A stretch of 64,000 nucleotides of DNA from Alteromonas sp. a30. Its GTDB lineage: Bacteria > Pseudomonadota > Gammaproteobacteria > Enterobacterales > Alteromonadaceae. Within the stretch, counting starts at the first letter, position 1; each line of letters opens with the position of its first letter. Shown here one piece after another: positions 6,236 to 14,006 of this stretch. Position numbers and translations under genes: made by a program. The stretch lies in the NCBI RefSeq assembly GCF_026788005.1, contig NZ_JABEPE010000008.1, forward strand, positions 1-64,000, read 5' to 3'. The notes under the pieces are model-generated. The model was not told the DNA's origin, did no database searches, and saw only the letters and a program-made list of their open reading frames with translations.

Positions 6236-7543
6236 TCAGCTTAAACGTTTTAAGGGGAGCATAACGTTTACTTGTGTGCCAGCCATGTCGTCGCCGTTTT
6301 CTTGTACCGTTATTCTTCCCCCTACTCGTTGGATCGCGGCCCGAGCAAGTGTGGTTCCTATACCTAAACCCGACTCACTATCCACAAATTGTCGGCCAAA
6401 CTGAGATAAGAGCGGTTGTTCTATTCCGGCTCCGTTATCCTGTAGTTGAATTTCGATCCAACCATTCTTAAGTGTTCGAACATCCATCACCACTTTAGGC
6501 ATTGACTGCGATTGACACGCATTCGCCGCATTATCGAGCAAGTTCACTAAAGCGAAACTAACGTTATCATCGTAATCGATAATTTCGTTTTTCAGGTCTT
6601 CGGCGATATTTAATTGATATTGAACCTCACTGCGAGTCACCCACCAATTTCCGATCAACTCTTGTAACCATACTTGAATTTGGCTTCGTCGATGCTTGTC
6701 TGGGTCGTAATCTCGCGTTGTTTTCACCAGTGTTTGTAACACTGTTTCACATCGCCGAACTTGGGCTTGAATGTCTTTAAAAGCATCGTCACATTCAAGT
6801 TTAGGATGATTTTCTTCGAGCTCTTCAAGCAACAATGATATGGACGATATTGGGCTTGCTAATCGATGCGTAGTGTTCGCAGATAAGGTCGCAAATGCCA
6901 TAATTTGTTGTTCTCGAAGCTGTCTTTCATGCATTTCAACAAGGGACTTTTGGTGACGCCTCAATAAATCAGCTTGATGCGAAATAAACCCGGTTAATGT
7001 GCCCACCGAGATACAAAAAGTCACCAACATCCCCTCAATATGCGTAGCCATACTCGATGTTTGCCCCATATCATGTCCCATTGCCATATGGGAGATAGGC
7101 ATACTTCCTGAAGTCATGGCATCGTGGGGAATATAAATCAAAATGGCGTAACACAGCATAGCCATTAAGGCGACCAACCACGCTGTTCTTTTATCACAGG
7201 TCAAACTGCCAACAAGCGCCGGAAAAAGAAGTACCGATACCCACCCAGACATAACGCCATCATTGATATATAGAAACCATCCGGTAAATCCAATATCAAT
7301 GAGTAAACTCACAGCTAAAATACGTAAAAAATGAGCACTATCTTTCTGACTCAAAAAAATAAACGCGCAGCCAATATAAGCGGCAACCACGCCATAGAAG
7401 TAAAGACTAACATCATTTGAAATGCTGAGTATCAAAGCAACCACAGCGTAACCAGAGCGTAGCCATGTAAGCCCAGTGATTGTGAAGTGAGTCGGATTTT
7501 CTATGGTCAGCGAAGTGAGCGGGTTAAAAGTGTTGTGCGGCAT
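6236..7543 (-). CDS. regB: RegB/PrrB-type membrane sensor histidine kinase
   Basis: 435 residues. Five to six membrane segments fill about residues 20-190. The dimerisation/H-box reads NTTHRLASPISSISLLLEEL with His226, then a Cys at 265 (QVRRCETVLQ) 39 residues later, matching the His225-Cys265 spacing of Rhodobacter RegB, whose cysteine is a redox switch. ATPase motifs follow: N-box LVNLLDNAANA (about 332-342), DNGAGI (369-374) and SGLGIGTTLA (391-400). An unusual Met/His-rich stretch lies at about 140-168, between the last two membrane segments, with 6 Met and 5 His. Partner: the RegA-like regulator at 5009-5530. I infer redox or metal-responsive signalling; the quinone-binding motif of RegB was not identified. 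Confidence 0.85.
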   Translation of the reverse strand: MPHNTFNPLTSLTIENPTHFTITGLTWLRSGYAVVALILSISNDVSLYFYGVVAAYIGCAFIFLSQKDSAHFLRILAVSLLIDIGFTGWFLYINDGVMSGWVSVLLFPALVGSLTCDKRTAWLVALMAMLCYAILIYIPHDAMTSGSMPISHMAMGHDMGQTSSMATHIEGMLVTFCISVGTLTGFISHQADLLRRHQKSLVEMHERQLREQQIMAFATLSANTTHRLASPISSISLLLEELEENHPKLECDDAFKDIQAQVRRCETVLQTLVKTTRDYDPDKHRRSQIQVWLQELIGNWWVTRSEVQYQLNIAEDLKNEIIDYDDNVSFALVNLLDNAANACQSQSMPKVVMDVRTLKNGWIEIQLQDNGAGIEQPLLSQFGRQFVDSESGLGIGTTLARAAIQRVGGRITVQENGDDMAGTQVNVMLPLKRLS

Positions 7544-7621
7544 GGTTGGGTTGAACGTGTAGCATTACGACATAACATAAAAACACGTTAACCCAATAAT
7601 CGATAAAGGCAAATAGGAAAA

Positions 7622-8863
7622 CTAGCGCTTCTCTAGCAAAATTCTTTTTCTATAGCGTTTTGTGAGTCTATGAGTTCGAAACTGATCAATGAGTAACGTC
7701 CAAATAGGCGACAACCCGCCAGCCGGCACCTTATTGCGACTTAAGCGGCGTAAATTACGTTTAATTATGGCCATCACTGCAAGCGCGCCCATGGTTTTAT
7801 CCTTCCAGTGAACCTGTGGAATTGAGCCTTCCAGCGCAGGGGTTTTTAGCCATTGATTGGGCAATGATGGGTTAAAAGCCAGAGCTCTCGCCAACCCCAC
7901 AAGCTCAACCTGATGACTGAGTACCATTTCCGCAGTTGCTAAACGCGTCACACCTCCTGTCGTCATGATAGGAATAGCGCTCTTTTCAGCAATACGCTTG
8001 GCAAAGTCAATAAAGTAGGCTTCTCTTGCCAATGTTCTTTGGTCTGCGGTACGTCCTTGCATTGCAGGTGACTCATAGCTTCCCCCGGAAAGCTCCACCA
8101 CATCCACACCTAAACCATGAAGCATAGCCACCACTTGTTCGGCGTCATCAATATCGAACCCGCCACGTTGGAAGTCTGCTGAATTAAGCTTTACCGCAAC
8201 AGCAAAGGAAGGCCCAACCTGTTCACGCACACCCTTAATAATTTCAATGAGAATCCTCGCGCGATTTTCCAGCGTTCCACCCCATTTGTCGTTACGCTTA
8301 TTAGTCAGCGGTGATAGAAACTGCGCCAATAAGTAACCATGGGCTCCGTGAATTTGCACACCATCGAACCCAGCCTTTTCTGCCAGTTTAGCGGTGTTAA
8401 CAAACCGTGCGATCACATCCAGAATTTCTGACTCTGTAAGGGGTTTAGGACGCACAAATAAAGCCGAATGCTTACCAATATCAATGGCCACATCAGAAGG
8501 TGACACAGATTTACCACCTAGCTTTGCAAACACCTGACGCCCAGGATGATTAATTTGCATCCAAATTTGTGCGTCATGAGTTTGTGCCGCCTTTGCCCAC
8601 CGTTTAAAGTCGTTGAGGTGCGCTTCATTTTCCAACACCACCCCTGCGGGTCCGGTCATTGCGAGACGATCAACCATCACGTTCCCGGTAATTAATAACC
8701 CCGCGCCACCTTGCGCCCATGATTGATATAGGGTTCTTAGTTGAGCCCCAGGAGTCTGCTCGGCTGTCGCCAAGTTTTCTTCCATTGCGGCTTTCACAAT
8801 ACGATTTTTCAATACACGACCGCACGGCAGTGTGAAAGGAGAAAATACTGAAGACTGCGTCAT
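7622..8863 (-). CDS. Old-Yellow-Enzyme-type NADH:flavin oxidoreductase
   Basis: About 413 residues from ATG 8863, which follows a GAGG ribosome site 6 nt away; a TTG at 8875 is the longer alternative. The family consists of FMN-dependent TIM-barrel ene-reductases that reduce activated C=C bonds, nitro groups or quinones. Typical motifs are visible: WMQINHPGRQ (substrate and flavin contact), GFDGVQIHGAHGYLLAQFLS with the conserved His pair region, KRNDKWGG, and the phosphate-binding end LVGLARALAFNP. The C-terminal 50 residues are basic and extend beyond the barrel. It is divergently transcribed from a MerR regulator and shares a MerR-type promoter with a 19-bp spacer, so it is likely the induced target. 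Confidence 0.88.
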   Translation of the reverse strand: MTQSSVFSPFTLPCGRVLKNRIVKAAMEENLATAEQTPGAQLRTLYQSWAQGGAGLLITGNVMVDRLAMTGPAGVVLENEAHLNDFKRWAKAAQTHDAQIWMQINHPGRQVFAKLGGKSVSPSDVAIDIGKHSALFVRPKPLTESEILDVIARFVNTAKLAEKAGFDGVQIHGAHGYLLAQFLSPLTNKRNDKWGGTLENRARILIEIIKGVREQVGPSFAVAVKLNSADFQRGGFDIDDAEQVVAMLHGLGVDVVELSGGSYESPAMQGRTADQRTLAREAYFIDFAKRIAEKSAIPIMTTGGVTRLATAEMVLSHQVELVGLARALAFNPSLPNQWLKTPALEGSIPQVHWKDKTMGALAVMAIIKRNLRRLSRNKVPAGGLSPIWTLLIDQFRTHRLTKRYRKRILLEKR

Positions 8864-8885
8864 AACGCACCTCAAAAATTAAGCA

Positions 8886-8936
8886 TTGACTTGAAAGTAG
8901 TTTCAAGCATAACCTTAAAGTTAACTTTAAGTTCAA
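8886..8936. promoter_or_regulatory. Divergent MerR-type promoter/operator
   Basis: Two 18-bp palindromes lie side by side: CTTGAAAGTAGTTTCAAG (8890-8907) and the perfect CTTAAAGTTAACTTTAAG (8914-8931), the latter similar to SoxR boxes. On the minus strand TTGAAC (8936-8931) and TATGCT (8911-8906) are separated by exactly 19 bp that contain the second palindrome, the hallmark of MerR-activated promoters, and point to the oxidoreductase gene. On the plus strand TTGACT (8886-8891) and ATAACC (8909-8914) with 17 bp spacing could drive the regulator, overlapping the first palindrome. Confidence 0.75.
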
Positions 8937-8955
8937 GCTTTATTTGAGGTGAACA

Positions 8956-9360
8956 ATGCGCATTGGTGAATTGGCCAAAGTCAGTAACCTGCCAGCATCA
9001 ACCATCCGCTTTTACGAACAAAAGGGGTTGTTACCACTCGCAGAAAGAAGCCAAGGCGGTTTTCGTGTTTATGACGAATCCGCAGTTGATCGTTTGCAAT
9101 TAATTAAATTTGCCCAAAGTTTGGGGTTCACACTCGATGAGCTCCCCACCTTTTTTAGCAAAGAACAAGGCTTCGACCACAATGAATTAATGCGTCGACT
9201 GGAGCAAAAATATCAAGAAGTTGATGTTTTACTGCAACAACTTCTACACAAAAAGCAATGCATGGGTGAACTTATCCGAGTGTTGAAAGCAACTTGGGCC
9301 CGTGGTGAATGCTTAGATAAACATCAGTTGGCCAAGATCCTGGCTAACACAGACTTTTAA
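8956..9360 (+). CDS. MerR-family transcriptional regulator
   Basis: 134 residues. The winged-helix N-terminus is classic (MRIGELAKVSNLPASTIRFY, then EQKGLLPLAERSQGGFRVY), followed by a long dimerisation helix (about 80-112). Only one cysteine pair-like feature is present (Cys102 and Cys119, KKQCMGE and RGECLDK), so the metal-binding cysteine pattern of MerR or the CxxxxxxC redox cluster of SoxR is not obvious. A ribosome site GAGGTG precedes the ATG by 4 nt. It is 17 bp upstream of the dehydrogenase gene, forming an operon, and shares an operator with the divergent oxidoreductase. I infer a sensor of electrophiles or quinones controlling both enzymes. Confidence 0.88.
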   Translation: MRIGELAKVSNLPASTIRFYEQKGLLPLAERSQGGFRVYDESAVDRLQLIKFAQSLGFTLDELPTFFSKEQGFDHNELMRRLEQKYQEVDVLLQQLLHKKQCMGELIRVLKATWARGECLDKHQLAKILANTDF

Positions 9361-9376
9361 ACGAGGACTCTTTTTT

Positions 9377-10144
9377 ATGTACCCTAATTTTTCACTGGAA
9401 GGTAAAGTCGCGCTTATTACAGGCGCATCAAGCGGCATCGGCGCATCAATTGCGGCAGGTCTAGCCAAAGCTGGGGCTAAGGTCGTGCTGGCAGCCCGTC
9501 GCTTAGAAAAGCTGGAACAGAATATTCAATCAATTAAAGAAGCAGGTGGAGAAGCATTGGCTGTGGCAATGGACGTAACAGACAAGGCTAGCATTGAAAA
9601 GGCATTTGCCACCGCCGCGGCAGAATTTGGCCCGATTCATGTTGTCATTAACAACGCTGGCGTTGCCGATCCAAAACACTTTTTAGAAACCGACGATGAC
9701 TCTTTCGATTGGGTAATGGATACCAACGTAAAAGGCGTGTGGCATGTTGGTCAGGTAGCCGCACAACATATGGTTCAAGCAAAAGTGCAAGGTAGCATCA
9801 TTAACGTAGCATCTGTATTAGCTTATGGCGCCGCAATCGGTTATTCAGCTTATGCCACATCTAAAGGTGCAGTATTGCAACTCACTCGATCTATGGCACT
9901 AGACTTAATCAAATTTGGAATTCGCGTGAATGGTATCGCACCCGGTTGGTTTAAAACCGAAATGAACGCTCACTTTTTTGAATCAGAAAAAGGTCAAGCT
10001 TACGCCAAAACGATTCCTGCTGGACGTTTAGGTGAACTGCCTGAACTACTTGGCCCCATCTTATTGCTTGCCAGCGAAGCCGGTTCTTATATTAATGGCA
10101 CCACAATTCCAGTCGATGGCGCACACCATACAGCTTTAAAATAG
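9377..10144 (+). CDS. Short-chain dehydrogenase/reductase (classical SDR)
   Basis: 255 residues. The Rossmann nucleotide motif TGASSGIGASIAAG (about 16-29), the NNAGVAD motif (about 91-97), the catalytic Ser in INVASVLA and the YSAYATSKG active-site Tyr/Lys (about 156-164) are all present, as is the C-terminal GTTIPVDGAHH. The AARR after the second strand suggests NADP(H) preference. The substrate cannot be told from sequence. Position 16 bp behind the MerR regulator puts it under the same control as the flavin oxidoreductase; together they could reduce an enone and then the ketone. A hairpin terminator follows at 10199. Confidence 0.88.
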   Translation: MYPNFSLEGKVALITGASSGIGASIAAGLAKAGAKVVLAARRLEKLEQNIQSIKEAGGEALAVAMDVTDKASIEKAFATAAAEFGPIHVVINNAGVADPKHFLETDDDSFDWVMDTNVKGVWHVGQVAAQHMVQAKVQGSIINVASVLAYGAAIGYSAYATSKGAVLQLTRSMALDLIKFGIRVNGIAPGWFKTEMNAHFFESEKGQAYAKTIPAGRLGELPELLGPILLLASEAGSYINGTTIPVDGAHHTALK

Positions 10145-10198
10145 TTTTCATTGAAAATGTAATCACCACTGAATAATGGCGAACTATTTTTTACGATC

Positions 10199-10239
10199 GG
10201 ACATCAATGATTATATGACTCTTGATGTCCCTATTTTTT
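10199..10239 (+). terminator. Intrinsic terminator after the SDR gene
   Basis: GGACATCAA pairs with TTGATGTCC across a 14-nt loop and is followed by CTATTTTTT. It ends the MerR/SDR operon and lies 70 bp before the ABC transporter genes. Confidence 0.75.
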
Positions 10240-10309
10240 CATCCCTTGAAATTGCTAATTTTGATACCATAAAGACAACTCCTTTGTGTCGTACCCTACA
10301 GGACTTATC

Positions 10310-11251
10310 ATGACTGCTAAATCCAAATTTGCCCTTGAAATTAAAGGGTTAAAAAAAACCTATGATGGTGGTGTACAAGCGCTAAAGGGTGTGGACTTAA
10401 CAGTTACCCGTGGCGACTTTTTTGCACTATTAGGACCAAATGGCGCGGGTAAATCCACGACTATTGGCATCATCAGCTCACTCGTCAATAAAAGTGAAGG
10501 GGACGTAAAAGTTTTTGATTTTTCGCTAGAAAAGGAGTTAGTTGAAGCGAAATCCTGTATTGGTTTAGTGCCACAAGAATTTAACTTTAACCAGTTTGAA
10601 ACCTTACAACAAATTGTCGTCAATCAAGCAGGTTATTACGGTGTCCCACGAGACATCGCCCTACAACGTTCAGAAAAATATCTGAAGCAACTGGATTTAT
10701 GGGGCAAAAAAGATCAACCGGCTCGCGCGCTTTCCGGTGGGATGAAACGCCGGTTAATGATTGCCCGTGCACTAATGCACGAACCCAACATTCTGATTCT
10801 TGACGAACCCACCGCAGGCGTTGATATTGAAATTAGACGCTCTATGTGGGAGTTCCTAACAAAAATCAACGAGCAAGGTATTACCATCATTCTCACGACG
10901 CATTATCTGGAAGAAGCAGAAATGCTTTGTCGAAACATTGCCATCATCGACAAAGGTCGCATAGTTGAAAATACCACTATGAAAAACTTGCTCGCGAAGC
11001 TCAATGTCGAAACCTTTGTATTGGATCTGCCGGCAAACAGCCACAATCCCATCATTAATGGCTATGAGAGCCGCTTATTAGAAAATAATACGCTTGAAGT
11101 AGATGTGCCGAAAGAGTCAGGGCTAAATCAATTATTTTCACAGTTAACAGAGCAAGGCATTGAAGTGTTGAGTTTAAGAAATAAAGCCAATCGGTTAGAG
11201 GAGTTGTTCGTCAAACTGGTTGAAAATGGTCGTAAGGAGGCGCAAGTATGA
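10310..11251 (+). CDS. yadG: ABC exporter ATP-binding protein, YadG family
   Basis: About 313 residues from ATG 10310, which has AGGA 6 nt upstream; a GTG at 10286 is the longer alternative. Walker A GPNGAGKST, the Q-loop in VPQEFNFN, the signature LSGGMKRRLMIARAL, Walker B ILILDEPTAGVD and the switch His in ILTTHYLEEAE are all intact. Such ATPases energise ABC-2 type exporters. Its ATGA overlap with the permease gene means translational coupling. E. coli yadGH is the closest named pair; its substrate is not known. The C-terminal 80 residues form the usual non-catalytic extension. Confidence 0.88.
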   Translation: MTAKSKFALEIKGLKKTYDGGVQALKGVDLTVTRGDFFALLGPNGAGKSTTIGIISSLVNKSEGDVKVFDFSLEKELVEAKSCIGLVPQEFNFNQFETLQQIVVNQAGYYGVPRDIALQRSEKYLKQLDLWGKKDQPARALSGGMKRRLMIARALMHEPNILILDEPTAGVDIEIRRSMWEFLTKINEQGITIILTTHYLEEAEMLCRNIAIIDKGRIVENTTMKNLLAKLNVETFVLDLPANSHNPIINGYESRLLENNTLEVDVPKESGLNQLFSQLTEQGIEVLSLRNKANRLEELFVKLVENGRKEAQV

Positions 11252-12027
11252 CACAGCGTTCACAACGTAACTGGATCGCCCTTAAAACCATTTGGCGAAA
11301 AGAAATCACACGATATATGCGGATATGGATACAAACCTTGTTACCGCCTGTGATTACTATGTCTTTGTACTTTGTTATCTTCGGGAACCTCATTGGCAGC
11401 CGAATTGGCGATATGGGTGGCTTCACCTATATGGAGTTTATCGTTCCCGGATTAATCATGATGTCGATTATCACCAACTCCTATTCAAATGTTGCCTCTT
11501 CATTTTTTAGCGCCAAGTTTCAGCACAATATTGAAGAACTAATAGTCGCACCAGTTCCAGCTTGGGTGGTTATCGCTGGTTATTTGGGCGGTGGCATGAG
11601 CCGTGCGATTTTAGTCGGTATTCTTGTATCATTCATTTCGTTATTGTTTGTCGATATTCACATTCACAACTTTGCAGCAATTGTCGCCACCTTGTTGCTG
11701 ACGGCTTCCCTTTTTGCTTGCGCAGGACTCATTAACGGTGTTTATGCACGCAACTTCGACGACATCAGCATTATTCCTACATTCGTTTTAACGCCTCTTA
11801 CGTACTTAGGTGGGGTTTTCTATTCACTCACGCTACTACCTGAATTCTGGCAATGGGTAAGCAAGGCCAATCCTATCGTTTACATGGTCAGCGGATTCCG
11901 GTACGGCTTTTTAGGACAATCTGATTTTTCAATCGGCACTTCAATCGGGCTTCTCGTGCTATTTAATATTGTCTTCATCGGTTTTGCTTACCGATTAATT
12001 CAAAAAGGTGTGGGAATTCGTTCGTAA
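11248..12027 (+). CDS. yadH: ABC-2 type permease, YadH family
   Basis: 259 residues with six predicted membrane segments and the ABC-2 signature near the C-terminus (LTPLTYLGGVFYSLTLLPEF, then ANPIVYMVSGFRYG). It forms the channel for the YadG ATPase encoded directly before it (4-bp ATGA overlap). The stop codon overlaps the start of the methyltransferase gene (TAATG), so three proteins are made from one coupled transcript. A basic N-terminus (RSQRNWIALKTIWRKEITRY) is the typical cytoplasmic coupling helix. Confidence 0.88.
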   Translation: MTQRSQRNWIALKTIWRKEITRYMRIWIQTLLPPVITMSLYFVIFGNLIGSRIGDMGGFTYMEFIVPGLIMMSIITNSYSNVASSFFSAKFQHNIEELIVAPVPAWVVIAGYLGGGMSRAILVGILVSFISLLFVDIHIHNFAAIVATLLLTASLFACAGLINGVYARNFDDISIIPTFVLTPLTYLGGVFYSLTLLPEFWQWVSKANPIVYMVSGFRYGFLGQSDFSIGTSIGLLVLFNIVFIGFAYRLIQKGVGIRS

Positions 12028-12710
12028 TGCAGGGAAATTCGCGTTCAGTTACCAGTAACCAAACAGGTCCTCACGAAAAGCTCGCCGAGCTGGTGGAGAA
12101 ATACCTTTCTAGGCCATTTCAAAAGCCAATTAGCGAGCATACTCGCATGGCATTTAATAACGTAAAACAATGGCTTGGCGATGATTTTTTCGAGTCAGAG
12201 CAACCGCTAATTCTGGATTCTTGTTGCGGCGTAGGCGAAAGCACACAACGTATTGCCGCGCTTTATCCTGAGGCAAGAGTCATCGGTTTAGATAAGTCTC
12301 TTGTTCGCACCTCCAAGCAAGATAAAGTGCTAACTTTGCCTTCGAACGCCATTATTCTTCGCGCTGATGTCATTGACTTCTGGCGTTTAGCGGTGGAAGA
12401 AGGTTGGAAACTGGCTGCACATTTTCTGTTGTTTCCCAACCCTTACCCAAAGTCCTCTCAAGTACAAAGACGCTGGCACGCTAGCCCTTCATTTTCAGAC
12501 ATCTTAAAACTAGGCGGTGAACTAGAAGTCAGGAGCAATTGGTCAACTTATATTGACGAATTTTCCATTGCACTTTCTATTGCAGGCGCCAAGCCACAGA
12601 CTCAACTCATCAATGTTAGGGATCCTTTCACAGCTTTCGAAAGAAAATATCACCTAAGCGGTCAGAGTATTTGGCAACTCAAAGCAAACCTAATCGATCT
12701 ATCTATATGA
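12027..12710 (+). CDS. TrmB-like S-adenosylmethionine-dependent methyltransferase
   Basis: 227 residues. The SAM-binding motif is LILDSCCGVGESTQRIA (about 62-78), followed by an acidic residue in GLDKSLVRTSK. A block LLFPNPYPKSSQVQRRWHAS (about 139-158) matches the PNPWPKxRHxKRR region of tRNA m7G46 methyltransferase TrmB, and RSNWSTYIDEF follows in the expected position. Standard TrmB has PDPWPKKRH, so this is a divergent relative whose substrate may be tRNA or something else. It is coupled by a 1-bp stop-start overlap to yadH, an unusual partner for a tRNA enzyme. Confidence 0.75.
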   Translation: MQGNSRSVTSNQTGPHEKLAELVEKYLSRPFQKPISEHTRMAFNNVKQWLGDDFFESEQPLILDSCCGVGESTQRIAALYPEARVIGLDKSLVRTSKQDKVLTLPSNAIILRADVIDFWRLAVEEGWKLAAHFLLFPNPYPKSSQVQRRWHASPSFSDILKLGGELEVRSNWSTYIDEFSIALSIAGAKPQTQLINVRDPFTAFERKYHLSGQSIWQLKANLIDLSI

Positions 12711-12756
12711 AACTGAAAAGTTAATCGTTTTATTCCGTAAAGCTGGTAAGTAAAAC

Positions 12757-12786
12757 GCCAAATCGACTACAGATTTAGGCTTTTTG
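12757..12786 (+). terminator. Probable intrinsic terminator after the yadGH operon
   Basis: GCCAAATC pairs with GATTTAGGC (one bulge) around GACTACA and is followed by TTTTT. It lies about 45 bp behind the methyltransferase stop codon. Confidence 0.6.
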
Positions 12787-12936
12787 GGACTTTGTTTCAA
12801 AAACTTAAACTTTTTTACCCCTCATAGGTATTATTTATTGCCATTTGATGTTGCCTTAGTTTCTTATATGTGAAATTATTTACCTACATCATATAACAGC
12901 AATCGACGTATCCCTAAACTTAAGAGAGAGAATATT

Positions 12937-13353
12937 GTGGATGTACATGGCATATTAGAAAGGTTGAAAATGGCTTTTGACGTTGAGAATAACTATCAAC
13001 TCAGCACTCAACTAGACATAAGCCCTAGCACGATTAATGGTTGGATCAATCGAGAACAGATCCCTTTTCATGCTTGCTACGTGGCCTTTCAGCAAACAGG
13101 GGCTTCAATGGAATGGCTCATTACGGGGCGCGGTAAAATGCTCTCTGACATGTCAGTGCCGGCAGTTGAGCAGGAGAAACTCATTGAAGACTTTGCCTAC
13201 GTATTAAAAGAAGGCGAAGACCTTGGCTTGTTACTCATGGCGGAAGACAGCACTAAAGAAGTCGCCGAGTTATTGGGTAGAATGCTTTATCGTAAGTACA
13301 CTGGGAACAAAGTTTCACCCAAAGTAACACGAAACAAACCCGCCAAAGTATAA
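12937..13353 (+). CDS. Phage CI repressor-type HTH protein (orphan)
   Basis: 138 residues starting at GTG 12937, behind an AGAGAGAG ribosome site. Residues 1-70 have the layout of the phage CI repressor helix-turn-helix domain (LSTQLDISPSTINGWINREQ, then PFHACYVAFQQTGASMEWLI and TGRGKMLSD). There is no LexA-type serine peptidase domain; instead a short acidic helical region and a basic tail (NKVSPKVTRNKPAKV) follow. No phage genes are nearby, so it is a domesticated or stand-alone regulator. Targets are unknown. Confidence 0.75.
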   Translation: MDVHGILERLKMAFDVENNYQLSTQLDISPSTINGWINREQIPFHACYVAFQQTGASMEWLITGRGKMLSDMSVPAVEQEKLIEDFAYVLKEGEDLGLLLMAEDSTKEVAELLGRMLYRKYTGNKVSPKVTRNKPAKV

Positions 13354-13384
13354 CGATTCAATACAAATGGCAGTTACAGGCTAA

Positions 13385-13415
13385 ACGCGCGCTTCTGTAA
13401 GCGCGTGTCGGTTTT
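13385..13415 (+). terminator. Probable terminator after the CI-like gene
   Basis: ACGCGCGCTT and AAGCGCGTGT form a strong GC-rich stem around CTGT. The following CGGTTTTCT is a weak T-tract, so termination efficiency is uncertain. Confidence 0.6.
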
Positions 13416-13538
13416 CTACGCTCAATTTCTACCATATTTTCCCCTCCCTTATTCCGGTATCATTTTTTGCCAACCCCTTATAGAACTGGCATTATTCCGT
13501 GAATATTCCTATTTTCACCTTAAATTAGGGCATCAATA

Positions 13539-13916
13539 ATGAGTAATGCAAAAGAAATTTCCTTAATCACTGAACTCATGAATCAATACTTTGATTGTTT
13601 ATATGAAGCGGATCATATTGGAATGGCAAATGTATTCCATAAAGAGGCTCGTTACATTAATACTGTGAATGGAGAATACGTAAACTGTTCAACTCAAGAA
13701 TATATGGCAATCTTGGAACAGCGCACTCCTCCAAGAGAAAGGGGCGACGCTCGCCATGATGAAATTCTCTCGATTGAGTCTGAAAGTGACAATATGGCAT
13801 TTGTTAAAGTTCGCTTAACCATGATGGGCAGAGAATACCTAGACTACCTAACGCTCTATAAAGACGACAACCGTTGGCAAATCATTTGCAAGGTATTTAG
13901 TTTCAAGGCGCTATAA
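13539..13916 (+). CDS. NTF2-like protein of the putative lumazine-binding family
   Basis: 125 residues with the cone-shaped NTF2/SnoaL layout: a first helix (LITELMNQYFDCLYEADHIG), then MANVFHKEARY, and a closing strand YLTLYKDDNRWQIICKVF. This matches the Lumazine_bd_2 family (PF12893), whose members have no firmly established reaction. No signal peptide is present. It stands alone between the CI-like gene and the convergent RND pump gene; a short GC-rich inverted repeat (13950-13965) lies between the two stop codons. Function unknown beyond fold. Confidence 0.75.
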   Translation: MSNAKEISLITELMNQYFDCLYEADHIGMANVFHKEARYINTVNGEYVNCSTQEYMAILEQRTPPRERGDARHDEILSIESESDNMAFVKVRLTMMGREYLDYLTLYKDDNRWQIICKVFSFKAL

Positions 13917-14006
13917 CACGAATATCTGAGCTGAAGCTAAAATAGAAAAGGGGATCTACGTCCCCCATTCCCTTAACTAAATGTTTTGCGCTTCAGTCGA
14001 ATCTCA

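Noticed and set aside
12937-13353. Prophage, suggested by the CI-type repressor
   Set aside because: No integrase, Cro, structural or lysis genes are nearby; neighbours are ordinary chromosomal genes.
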